This document shows positions 34,663 through 42,113 of a stretch of 64,000 nucleotides of DNA, one piece after another (position 1 is the first letter of the stretch; every line of letters starts with the position of its first letter). Source of the DNA: Polycyclovorans sp002706265 (lineage in GTDB: Bacteria > Pseudomonadota > Gammaproteobacteria > Nevskiales > Nevskiaceae); the NCBI GenBank assembly GCA_963973915.1, contig CAXBBM010000010.1, positions 1 through 64,000 of the forward strand, written 5' to 3'. The position numbers and the translations under genes were made by a program. The notes beneath the pieces are model-generated. The model did not search any database, was not told the DNA's origin, and was given only the letters and a program-made list of their open reading frames with translations.

Positions 34663-35339
34663 GCGGTGATGGCCTCGACCAGCCGGCCTTGTTGCAGGGT
34701 GAGCACTCGGTCGCAGCGCTCGGCCAGCGCGCGGTCGTGGGTCACCAGTACCAGGGTGGCGCCGTGCTCACGGTTGAGGGCGAACAGTTGCTCGACAATG
34801 GTTTCGCCGGTGGCCGTGTCGAGATTGCCGGTGGGCTCATCGGCAAACAGCAGTTGCGGCTGCACCGCAAAGGCGCGGGCCAGGGCCACGCGCTGCTGTT
34901 CGCCGCCGGACAGCTGCGTGGGGTAATGGCCCAGCCGCTGGCCCAGGCCGATGGTGTCGAGCGCCGCGGTGGCCGCCTTGCGGGGCTGGCGGTGACCAGC
35001 AAGCTCCAGCGGCAGCATGACGTTTTCGAGCGCTGTAAAGCCGCCCAGCAGCTGGAACGACTGGAACACGAAACCCACCTTGCCGGCGCGTGCGGCGGCG
35101 CGTCCGTCTTCGTTCAGGGTGTCGATGCGTTGACCGCTCAACCAAACCTCTCCCGCCGTCGGGGTGTCCAAGCCGGCCAGCAGCGACAGCAGCGTGGTCT
35201 TGCCCGAGCCGGAACGGCCGATGATGGCCACGCGCTCGCCGTCGGCAACGGCGAGGTCGAGCTGGTTCAAAATGCGCAGCGGCTGACCGCCGCTGGTCAC
35301 TTCATGAGTTAACTGGTGCGCACTGATGACAGGTTTCAT
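34659..35339 (-). CDS. ybbA: ABC transporter ATP-binding protein (YbbA, LolD/MacB class)
   Basis: The 226-residue ATPase has Walker A GRSGSGKTT, Q-loop FVFQSFQLL, ABC signature LSGGEQQR, Walker B LLFADEPTGNLD and the H-loop VTHD. These are typical of the MacB/LolD-type ATPases that pair with FtsX-like permeases. The ATG at 35339 begins MKPVISAHQL. It is divergent from tesA and the two coding sequences overlap by 14 bp at their starts. Confidence 0.93.
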   Translation of the reverse strand: MKPVISAHQLTHEVTSGGQPLRILNQLDLAVADGERVAIIGRSGSGKTTLLSLLAGLDTPTAGEVWLSGQRIDTLNEDGRAAARAGKVGFVFQSFQLLGGFTALENVMLPLELAGHRQPRKAATAALDTIGLGQRLGHYPTQLSGGEQQRVALARAFAVQPQLLFADEPTGNLDTATGETIVEQLFALNREHGATLVLVTHDRALAERCDRVLTLQQGRLVEAITA

Positions 35340-36015
35340 TCGAGCATTGACGGTCTGGATCGCGCTGGGGTTCAGTGTGAGCGCCGGCCACGTCGCCACG
35401 GCCGCAGAACGCGACGCGCCGGTGATCGTGGTGCTGGGCGACAGTCTATCGGCCGCTTACGGCATCGATGCACGGCAAGGCTGGGTGAGCCTGCTGCAAG
35501 CCCGCCTTGAACACGAGGGCCTGCCGCATCGCGTGGTCAACGCCAGCGTCAGCGGCGAGACCACGGCAGGCGGCCTGGCGCGCCTGCCGCGCCTGCTGCA
35601 ACGCCACACGCCCGACTGGGTGCTGATCGAGCTTGGCGGCAACGACGGCCTGCGCGGCCTGCCGGCGCGCGAGCTGCAGCGCAACCTGACCCGCATGGTG
35701 GCCTTGAGCCAGGCGGCGGGGGCCCGGCCGGTGCTGTTTGAAATGATGATTCCCAGCAACTACGGCCCGGCCTACACCGGCCAGTTCGCCGAGAGTTTCC
35801 GCACCGTGGCCGAGGCCAGTGGCGCGGCCTTGGTGCCGTTCATGCTGGCGCCCTTCGCCACCGACCCCGATGCCTTCCTGGCCGATGGCATTCACCCTAA
35901 GGCCGCATCGCAGCCCGCCATGCTGAACGTGGTCTGGGCGACCCTGGGGCCGCTGCTGGCGGCGGATGCACGGCCCGCCGCAACGGCATCCGCAGACCGC
36001 GACGGCCCGTATTGA
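35326..36015 (+). CDS. tesA: Arylesterase / acyl-CoA thioesterase I (SGNH, TesA-like)
   Basis: The 229-residue periplasmic hydrolase has a signal peptide (VWIALGFSVSAGHVATA). SGNH blocks are GDSLSAAYG (nucleophile Ser), GGNDGLRG (oxyanion) and DGIHP (catalytic Asp/His). It matches the thioesterase I/protease I/lysophospholipase L1 family. The divergent ybbA-tesA pair is conserved in enterobacteria. The ATG at 35326 gives a full signal peptide but overlaps ybbA, and no good Shine-Dalgarno is visible. Confidence 0.93.
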   Translation: MTGFIRALTVWIALGFSVSAGHVATAAERDAPVIVVLGDSLSAAYGIDARQGWVSLLQARLEHEGLPHRVVNASVSGETTAGGLARLPRLLQRHTPDWVLIELGGNDGLRGLPARELQRNLTRMVALSQAAGARPVLFEMMIPSNYGPAYTGQFAESFRTVAEASGAALVPFMLAPFATDPDAFLADGIHPKAASQPAMLNVVWATLGPLLAADARPAATASADRDGPY

Positions 36016-36054
36016 CCGCCGTCTTCATTCCTACTTTTTAACCTCATCCCCCAC

Positions 36055-37341
36055 ATGAACATTGCGGTCATCGGCTCGGGCATCTCCGGATTGTCAGCGG
36101 CGTATTTTCTGGCGCAGAACGGCGCGCACCGCGTGTCGCTGTTCGAGGCGGACGACCGCGTGGGCGGCCACACCAACACCATCGAGGTGCCGCTGGCCGA
36201 GGGCGGCACCCAGCCGGTAGACACCGGGTGGATCGTCTACAACGGCACCAACTATCCCAACCTGACGGCCTTGTTCGATGAGCTGGCGGTGGTCACCCGG
36301 CCCACGGGCATGAGCTTTGCGGTGTCGCTGGGCAACGGCGCCTATGAGTGGAAGGGCTCGGACCAGTTGTTCACGGTGTTCGCCCAGACCCGCAATTTTT
36401 TCAACCTCAGGCATTACCGCCTGATGTTCGACATTCTCAGGCTCAACAGGCGCGCCAAGCAGCTACTGGCGGCGGGCGCCCTGCCCACCGGCAGCCTCGG
36501 CGACTGGCTGGTGGCCGAAGGGTTCTCGCGAGAACTGATGAGCCGCTACCTGCTGCCGATGGCGGGGCTGATCTGGAGCTGCTCGCCGCTGAAGGCCGCC
36601 GAGTATCCGGTGGACGACTTCATGCGGTTCTTCGACAGCCACAGCCTGTTCAACACCCTTGACCAGCCGCAGTGGCGGGTGGTCAAGGGCGGCTCGTCGC
36701 AGTACGTCAAGGCGCTGCTGCGCGATTATGAAGGCCAACTGCACCGCAACACGCCGGTGCGTCGCATCACCCGCACGGGCGAAGGCGTCACCCTGAGCCT
36801 CGATGACGGCGCACGGCGCTTCGACCGGGTGGTGTGCGCCACGCATTCCGACCAGGCGCTGGCCCTGCTGGACGCGCCCAGCGACGCCGAGCGCCGGGTG
36901 CTGGCAGGCATGCCCTACAACGCCAGCCGCTGCGTGCTGCACACCGATCGCGCGTTTCTGCCGCGCCGCAAGCTGGCCTGGGGCGCGTGGAACTACCTGC
37001 ACCCCAATGACGACATTCACGATCTGCCGATCTCGGGCAGCTACTGGATGAACGCCCTGCAGCACATTCCCGGCCCGGTGGATTACATCGTCACGCTCAA
37101 TCCACAGCGCGACATCCCGGCCGACAAAATCCTCTACGAGACGGTCTATCACCACCCGCATTACGGCCCCGAAAGCACCCTCGCCCACGCCGAGCTGCCC
37201 GGCATTCAGGGCAACGGCGGCCTGTGGTGGGCCGGTGCCTGGACCGGCTTCGGCTTTCATGAAGATGGACTGAAATCAGGGCTGCGCGCGGTGCAGGGCA
37301 TCGATGCCGCCTGCCTGCCGGAATGGGCAAGCGGGCTCTAG
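36055..37341 (+). CDS. FAD-dependent amine oxidase-type oxidoreductase of the Cfa cluster
   Basis: The 428-residue protein begins with a Rossmann FAD motif (IAVIGSGISGLSAAYFL) followed by LFEADDRVGGHTNT and contains GGFDLT-free, amine-oxidase-like blocks such as VKGGSSQYVKALL and the C-terminal WWAGAWTGFGFHEDGL. Such proteins sit next to DUF1365 and Cfa genes in many bacteria and are thought to alter unsaturated or cyclopropane fatty acyl chains, although the reaction is not settled. The stop TAG lies inside the left repeat of the element at 37337. It follows tesA by 39 bp. Confidence 0.85.
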   Translation: MNIAVIGSGISGLSAAYFLAQNGAHRVSLFEADDRVGGHTNTIEVPLAEGGTQPVDTGWIVYNGTNYPNLTALFDELAVVTRPTGMSFAVSLGNGAYEWKGSDQLFTVFAQTRNFFNLRHYRLMFDILRLNRRAKQLLAAGALPTGSLGDWLVAEGFSRELMSRYLLPMAGLIWSCSPLKAAEYPVDDFMRFFDSHSLFNTLDQPQWRVVKGGSSQYVKALLRDYEGQLHRNTPVRRITRTGEGVTLSLDDGARRFDRVVCATHSDQALALLDAPSDAERRVLAGMPYNASRCVLHTDRAFLPRRKLAWGAWNYLHPNDDIHDLPISGSYWMNALQHIPGPVDYIVTLNPQRDIPADKILYETVYHHPHYGPESTLAHAELPGIQGNGGLWWAGAWTGFGFHEDGLKSGLRAVQGIDAACLPEWASGL

Positions 37342-37475
37342 TGCACCGCGTCCAACAAAGCGTCAGGAGATGCCAGATGCGATGGGGTGCAGATCAAGGC
37401 GCGACGATGAGCAACGAAGAGATGCGCGCCATCGCGCCGGCAGAACGCATGTTCTGTTGGACGCGGTGCACTAGA
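37337..37475. repeat. 139-bp inverted-repeat (MITE-like) element at a gene junction
   Basis: Positions 37337-37357 and 37455-37475 are perfect 21-bp inverted repeats, with core TGCACCGCGTCCAACA and outer CTAG, around 97 bp of unrelated sequence. The palindromic CTAG at each end (37338-37341 and 37471-37474) could be a 4-bp target duplication, which would leave TGCA-starting terminal repeats. The left copy supplies the TAG stop of the FAD gene and the right copy supplies the A of the DUF1365 ATG. A 23-codon frame (37407-37478) starting MSNEEMRAIAP ends overlapping that ATG. No transposase is encoded. Confidence 0.8.
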
Positions 37476-38245
37476 TGAACGCCGCCCCGACCGACGCCGC
37501 GCTCTACCCCGCGCGGGTCATGCACCGGCGTCACGTCAAACCGATCTACCGCTTCGTCTACCGCATTTTCTATGTGCTGGTCGACATCGACCGGCTCGAC
37601 GCCATCGCCGCCCGCGTGCGCGGCTTTTCGGTTGACCGCTTCAATCTGGCCAGCCTGCGGCGCCACGATTTCGGCGACCGCTCCGGCAATCTGCGCGGCT
37701 GGGCCGAGGGCGTGCTGGCCGCCCACGGGCTGCCCCTGGTGGGCGGCCGCATCCGGCTGCTGGCGCTGCCTCGGCTGCTGGGCTTCGGCTTCAATCCCAT
37801 CAGCCTCTGGTACTGCGACGACTGCCACGGCACGCCGCGCGCGGTCATTGCAGAGGTCCACAACACCTTCGGCGAGCGCCACCATTATGTGCTCGCATCC
37901 GACGCTGCAGCCTTCTCGTATGAACAGACACACATCAAGAACAAGTGCTTCCACGTGTCGCCATTCTTCGATCTTGAAGGCCGCTATCACTTCACGCTAA
38001 CTGCGCCCGGGGCGCGGCTGCGTCTGGCCATTCACGAAACCCGTGGCGACACGCCCTTGATGGATGCCACGCTCGCCGCCGAGCGCCTGCCGCTGACCAG
38101 CCGCAATCTGCTTGTGCAAGGTCTGAAGATGCCGTGGATGACCCTGAAGGTCGTCGCCGGCATTCACTGGGAGGCACTCAAACTCTGGCTGCGGGGCGCG
38201 CGTTACCACCCCAAACCTTCGCCGCCGAACCACGAGAGCAGCTGA
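37475..38245 (+). CDS. DUF1365 family protein
   Basis: The 256-residue protein matches DUF1365: MHRRHVKPIYRFVYRIFYVLVDID near the start, GFGFNPISLWYC and VIAEVHNTFGERHHY in the middle, KCFHVSPFFDLEGRYHF later. The family is always found with Cfa-like methyltransferases and FAD oxidoreductases and is thought to assist fatty-acyl modification, with no assigned reaction. Its ATG overlaps the end of the repeat element, and its stop overlaps the Cfa start by one base (TGATG). Confidence 0.9.
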   Translation: MNAAPTDAALYPARVMHRRHVKPIYRFVYRIFYVLVDIDRLDAIAARVRGFSVDRFNLASLRRHDFGDRSGNLRGWAEGVLAAHGLPLVGGRIRLLALPRLLGFGFNPISLWYCDDCHGTPRAVIAEVHNTFGERHHYVLASDAAAFSYEQTHIKNKCFHVSPFFDLEGRYHFTLTAPGARLRLAIHETRGDTPLMDATLAAERLPLTSRNLLVQGLKMPWMTLKVVAGIHWEALKLWLRGARYHPKPSPPNHESS

Positions 38246-39522
38246 TGAAAGATGACCGTGCCCCGACCGACCGCCCGACCTCGCGGTTGCCCGGTGATGG
38301 CTTTTCCCCCGCATTGCCCGACGCATTGAGGGCCGACGCCTCCATGACCCTGGGCCTGCGCATGCTGCGCTACATGCTGCGCGGCGTGCGCGTGGGCACG
38401 CTCGATGTCACCTGGCCCAACGGCGCGCAGGATCGCTTTGGCGGCATCGAACGTCCCGACCTGCACGGCGTGCTCAACATTCACAACGGCGCAATGATTC
38501 GCCATGTGCTGAAGAACGGTGAGGTCGGCTTTGGCGAGGCCTATCTCGATGGCTGCTGGGACTCGCCCGACCTCGCCCGCGTGCTGCAGGTGATGTACCT
38601 CAACGAGCCGCACTACAAAGGCCCGTTCGAGAAGAATCCGGTCGGGCGCTTCGCCGCCTGGCTGGGGCACAAGCTCAAGTCCAACAGCAAGACCGGCGCG
38701 CGCAAGAACATCGAGTACCACTACGACCTCGGCAACGAGTTCTACAAAATGTGGCTGGACGACACCATGGCCTACTCGGCGGGCGTGTTCATCACCCCCA
38801 ACGAAACGCTGATGGACGCGCAGATCAACAAGTTCAAGCTGATGTTCGATCGGCTGCACCTGAAACCCGAGCACACCCTGCTGGAAATCGGCTCGGGCTG
38901 GGGCGGCTTCGCCCTCTATGCCGCGCAGCACTCGGGCTGCCGGGTGCACTCCATCACCCTGTCGAAAGAGCAGCTCGCCGAGGCGCAGTTGCGCGCCGAA
39001 CGGGCCGGCCTTGCCGACCGCATCACCTTCGAGCTGCGGGACTATCGGGACGTGACCGACACCTACGACCGCGTCGTCTCCATCGAAATGTACGAGGCCG
39101 TCGGCGAGGAATACTGGCCGGGCTATTTCAAGGCCATTCACAAGGCGCTGAAACCGGGCGGCCTCGCCGCCATTCAGGGCATCACCATCAGCCCCGACAT
39201 CTTTGACCAGTACCGCGCCAAGCGTGACTTCATCCAGAAATACATCTTCCCCGGCGGCATGCTCTGCCCGCCGGAGCATTTCAAGTCACTGGCGGCCAAC
39301 GCCCGTCTGCGGCCGGAAGGCGCGATGTTTTTTGCCAGGGACTACGCCGACACCCTGGCCCATTGGGACCGCAACGTGCTGGCCGTGCACGACAAGATCG
39401 TGCGCCAGTTCGACGCGCGCTTTCTGCGCATGTGGCGCTATTACCTCGCCTACTGCGAGTGTGGCTTCCGCGTGGGCAGCATCGACCTGATGCAGATCAC
39501 CCTGCACCGCGACGCGCACTGA
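38245..39522 (+). CDS. cfa: Cyclopropane-fatty-acyl-phospholipid synthase family methyltransferase
   Basis: The 425-residue protein has an N-terminal lipid-binding domain, then the CFA signature IEYHYDLGNEFYKMWLDDTM, and a SAM site LLEIGSGWGGFA (212-223). SIEMYEAVGEEYWPGYF and QKYIFPGGMLCP follow. It adds a SAM-derived methylene to acyl double bonds of phospholipids, or in homologues other one-carbon groups. The start at 38245 overlaps the DUF1365 stop (TGATG). It is the third gene of the FAD-DUF1365-Cfa order. Confidence 0.93.
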   Translation: MKDDRAPTDRPTSRLPGDGFSPALPDALRADASMTLGLRMLRYMLRGVRVGTLDVTWPNGAQDRFGGIERPDLHGVLNIHNGAMIRHVLKNGEVGFGEAYLDGCWDSPDLARVLQVMYLNEPHYKGPFEKNPVGRFAAWLGHKLKSNSKTGARKNIEYHYDLGNEFYKMWLDDTMAYSAGVFITPNETLMDAQINKFKLMFDRLHLKPEHTLLEIGSGWGGFALYAAQHSGCRVHSITLSKEQLAEAQLRAERAGLADRITFELRDYRDVTDTYDRVVSIEMYEAVGEEYWPGYFKAIHKALKPGGLAAIQGITISPDIFDQYRAKRDFIQKYIFPGGMLCPPEHFKSLAANARLRPEGAMFFARDYADTLAHWDRNVLAVHDKIVRQFDARFLRMWRYYLAYCECGFRVGSIDLMQITLHRDAH

Positions 39523-39548
39523 GCGTGGCCGGCCGCTAAGCTCAGGCC

Positions 39549-39899
39549 ATGAAAGCCCGGCTGCTCATCCTGTCGCTGTTCGTGTTGTTCAGCATTCTGG
39601 CCGCCACCACCTGGGCGACCTCAGTGGTGTCGCTGGCCCCGGCGATCACGGCGCTCATCGACCACCCCGCCGCAGGCTTCAACCCCTGGCAATGGGCCAC
39701 GCTGGTCGATGCCTATCTTGGTTTTCTGTGGTTCTACGCGTGGATCGCCTACAAAGAACGTGGCTGGGGCGCGCGGATTGGCTGGCTGCTCGCCGTGCTG
39801 CTGACCGGCAACATGGCGATGGCGGTCTACATGCTGCTGCAACTGCGCGGGCTGCCCGCCAACGCCACGGCGGCCGACGTGCTGCTGCGGCGTGGCTGA
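39549..39899 (+). CDS. Small integral membrane protein, DUF1475-like
   Basis: The 116-residue protein has three or four membrane helices and the block WATLVDAYLGFLWFYAWIAYKERG, resembling DUF1475 proteins that accompany Cfa clusters. It could assist lipid modification at the membrane; this is inference. The ATG is 6 bp after a TAAGCT hexamer and no Shine-Dalgarno is evident, so a near-leaderless transcript is possible. It overlaps the next gene by 8 bp. Confidence 0.65.
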   Translation: MKARLLILSLFVLFSILAATTWATSVVSLAPAITALIDHPAAGFNPWQWATLVDAYLGFLWFYAWIAYKERGWGARIGWLLAVLLTGNMAMAVYMLLQLRGLPANATAADVLLRRG

Positions 39900-40389
39900 C
39901 AACGCCGCCGAGGGCACCCCGTCCACGACGCGGCGCGGCCTCACGGCGCGACTGCGCGACTGGCTGTCGGCGGGCCTCACGCCGCACGACTTGGCCTTGG
40001 GCATGAGCCTGGGCGTGGTGATCGGCTGCATCCCGACGCTGGGGTTATCCACGCTGATCTGCGCCGTCGTGGCGCACCCCTTGCGCATCAACCAGCCCCT
40101 GATCCAGACCGTGAATTTCGCCGTCTACCCCCTGCAACTGGCGCTGCTGCTGCCGCTGTGGCGCACCGGGGAATGGATGTTCGGCATGGCGCCGGTGCCG
40201 CTGCTCGACGTGGCCGCTCTGCTGGAGCGCATCGACCTGAACCCCTGGCAGACCCTGCAGGATTTCATCTGGGTGGCTGCGGCGGGCGTCGCCGCCTGGG
40301 CGGTGCTGGCGCCTCTGGTGGGACTGCTGCTGTACGCCAGCCTGCGCCCTCTGCTGCAACGACTGGCCAAGTTACCGACGGCACAATAG
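39892..40389 (+). CDS. DUF2062 membrane protein
   Basis: The 165-residue protein shows the DUF2062 pattern: an amphipathic N-terminus, LALGMSLGVVIGCIPTLGLSTLI with GxxxGxxP, then QPLIQTVNFAVYPLQL and two more hydrophobic helices. The family function is unknown. The start is a GTG (39892) overlapping the previous gene by 8 bp, consistent with coupling. An ATG start in frame would lose the N-terminal amphipathic helix. Confidence 0.82.
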   Translation: MADNAAEGTPSTTRRGLTARLRDWLSAGLTPHDLALGMSLGVVIGCIPTLGLSTLICAVVAHPLRINQPLIQTVNFAVYPLQLALLLPLWRTGEWMFGMAPVPLLDVAALLERIDLNPWQTLQDFIWVAAAGVAAWAVLAPLVGLLLYASLRPLLQRLAKLPTAQ

Positions 40390-40392
40390 GCG

Positions 40393-41307
40393 ATGAACGC
40401 CGAGATGACCGCTGCCCTGAAGCCCGCCACGGCCGGTGGCCTGCTGTTCGTGCTGCTGTGGAGCAGCGGCTATCTGGGCGCGCATTACGCGCTGCTGGGC
40501 TTTGCGCCGTTCACCGCCACGGTGCTGCGCTTTGCCGGCTCGGCGCTGGTCATCGGCCTGTGGGTGCTGGTCTGGAAGCGCCCGTCGGTCTCGCGACCCG
40601 ACCTGTGGCGGGCCGCGCTGGCGGGACTGTTTCTGCAGGCTGGGTTCTTCGGCTTCATCTACGCCGCCATGGCCACCGGCGCCAGCGCCGCCGCTGCGGG
40701 GCTGATCGCCGGGCTGATGCCGGTCACCACCGCCCTCGGCGCGGCGCTGTTCATCGGCGAGCCGCTGGGGCGCAACACCCTGCCCGGTGCGGTGATCGGC
40801 CTCGGCGGCGTCGGGCTGGTGCTGGCCCCGATGCGCGACACGCCCGGCACCCTGCTCGGGGTGACGCTTGCCGTCTGTGCGCTGTTGTCGCTGAGCGGCG
40901 GCACGCTGTTGCAGCGACGGCACCCCACCCAGCTTGAACCGCGCCTGGCGCTGCTGGTGCAACTGCTGGTGGCCCTGTTCGTGCTGCTGCCGTTTGCCGC
41001 GCGTGAGGGCTTTGCCATGCAACCGTCGTGGCCGTCGGTGCTGGGCGTGCTGTGGGTAACGCTGATCAACTCCTGCTGCGGCCTGCTGCTGTATCTGTGG
41101 CTGCTGCGCACCGGCAGCGCGCGCGAGGTCTCGGGCTGGTTCTATCTGGTGCCGCCCATCACCGGGGTGATGGCCATGGTGGTGCTTGGCGACCGCTTTG
41201 GCCCGTGGCAGTGGGCCGGATTCGCGCTGGCGGCTGCGGGCGTGTGGCTGGCCCAACGCAACCCGCAAGGCGCCGCTACAGAAACACCTCGCCGCGAATC
41301 ACCGTGA
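40393..41307 (+). CDS. EamA/RhaT-family (DMT) transporter
   Basis: The 304-residue protein has about ten membrane helices in two EamA repeats (GGLLFVLLWSSGYLGAHY, then LGVLWVTLINSCCGLLLYLW). Such drug/metabolite-superfamily permeases move amino acids, nucleotides or other metabolites, and no substrate can be inferred. A CACAAT hexamer is 5 bp before the ATG with no clear Shine-Dalgarno. The last 32 bp overlap the end of the convergent PhzF gene. Confidence 0.88.
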   Translation: MNAEMTAALKPATAGGLLFVLLWSSGYLGAHYALLGFAPFTATVLRFAGSALVIGLWVLVWKRPSVSRPDLWRAALAGLFLQAGFFGFIYAAMATGASAAAAGLIAGLMPVTTALGAALFIGEPLGRNTLPGAVIGLGGVGLVLAPMRDTPGTLLGVTLAVCALLSLSGGTLLQRRHPTQLEPRLALLVQLLVALFVLLPFAAREGFAMQPSWPSVLGVLWVTLINSCCGLLLYLWLLRTGSAREVSGWFYLVPPITGVMAMVVLGDRFGPWQWAGFALAAAGVWLAQRNPQGAATETPRRESP

Positions 41308-42055
41308 CCGCCTGGCCGACCAGATGCACCCGGTCGCCCACCACCCGGCAGTGCACCTCGCCGCCCCGGGCGGACAACTGCCGCGCCTGCAACGCCGCCC
41401 GCCCCAGCCGCGCGGCCCACAGCGGCGCCAATGCGCAGTGGGCCGAGCCGGTCACCGGGTCTTCCACGATGCCGAGGCGCGGCGCGAAGAAACGGCTGAC
41501 AAAGTCGCAGCCGATCGCGACGCCCGGCGCGGTCACGCACAGGCCCCGACGCGTGGCAAACGCCGCGTGCAGCGCGTGCCCGGGATCAAACGCCCGCACT
41601 GCGGCGGCGTCTTGCAGCACCAGCACCGTGTCCATGCCCTGCCAGGCTTCCATCACGCGAACGCCCGGCAGGGCCGGCAGATCGACGCAGCGCAGCAGGG
41701 GAAGGGCGGGAAAGTCCAGCCGCCAGCCCTGATCCTCCCGCGTGCAGTTCAGCACGCCGCTGAGCGTGACAAAGCAGGCGGTGTGCAGTGCGCCATCGGC
41801 GATTTCGTGCAGCACCTGCGCGGCCGCCAGAGTGGCGTGACCGCACAGCGCCACCTCGGCCTTTGGCGTGAACCAGCGCAGTCGCCAGCCCCGCGCCTCG
41901 GGCACCAGATACGCCGTCTCCGACAGATTGTTCTCGGCGGCAAGGTTCAGCAGCAGCGCATCGTCCGGCCAGGCATCGAGCAGGCACACCGCCGCCGGAT
42001 TGCCGGACAGCGGGCGTTGGGCAAAGGCATCCACCTGATAAAAGGGAAAGCGCAT
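41276..42055 (-). CDS. PhzF-family isomerase
   Basis: The 259-residue protein matches the PhzF fold, two diaminopimelate-epimerase-like halves. The N-terminal block FYQVDAFAQRPLSGNPAAVC leads to NLSETAYLV, where Glu of the conserved NLSET is the catalytic acid in PhzF. LCGHATLAAA and EDPVTGSAHCALAP are also present. No phenazine genes are nearby, so the natural substrate is unknown. It is convergent with the EamA gene and divergent from the antiporter. Confidence 0.9.
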   Translation of the reverse strand: MRFPFYQVDAFAQRPLSGNPAAVCLLDAWPDDALLLNLAAENNLSETAYLVPEARGWRLRWFTPKAEVALCGHATLAAAQVLHEIADGALHTACFVTLSGVLNCTREDQGWRLDFPALPLLRCVDLPALPGVRVMEAWQGMDTVLVLQDAAAVRAFDPGHALHAAFATRRGLCVTAPGVAIGCDFVSRFFAPRLGIVEDPVTGSAHCALAPLWAARLGRAALQARQLSARGGEVHCRVVGDRVHLVGQAVTVIRGEVFL

Positions 42056-42094
42056 GGTCGGCTCCGCGGGTCATCCCGACCCTGACATTGCGAC

Positions 42095-42100
42095 TATATT
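42095..42100 (+). promoter_or_regulatory. Candidate -10 (TATATT) of the antiporter gene
   Basis: TATATT is a strong -10 match ending 13 bp before the antiporter ATG at 42114. A convincing -35 at 16-18 bp spacing is not seen. Confidence 0.4.
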
Positions 42101-42113
42101 CAATGCCATCGCC

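Noticed and set aside
40046..40053. TTATCCAC resembling a DnaA box
   Set aside because: Single copy inside the DUF2062 gene with no cluster or origin-like A+T region nearby.
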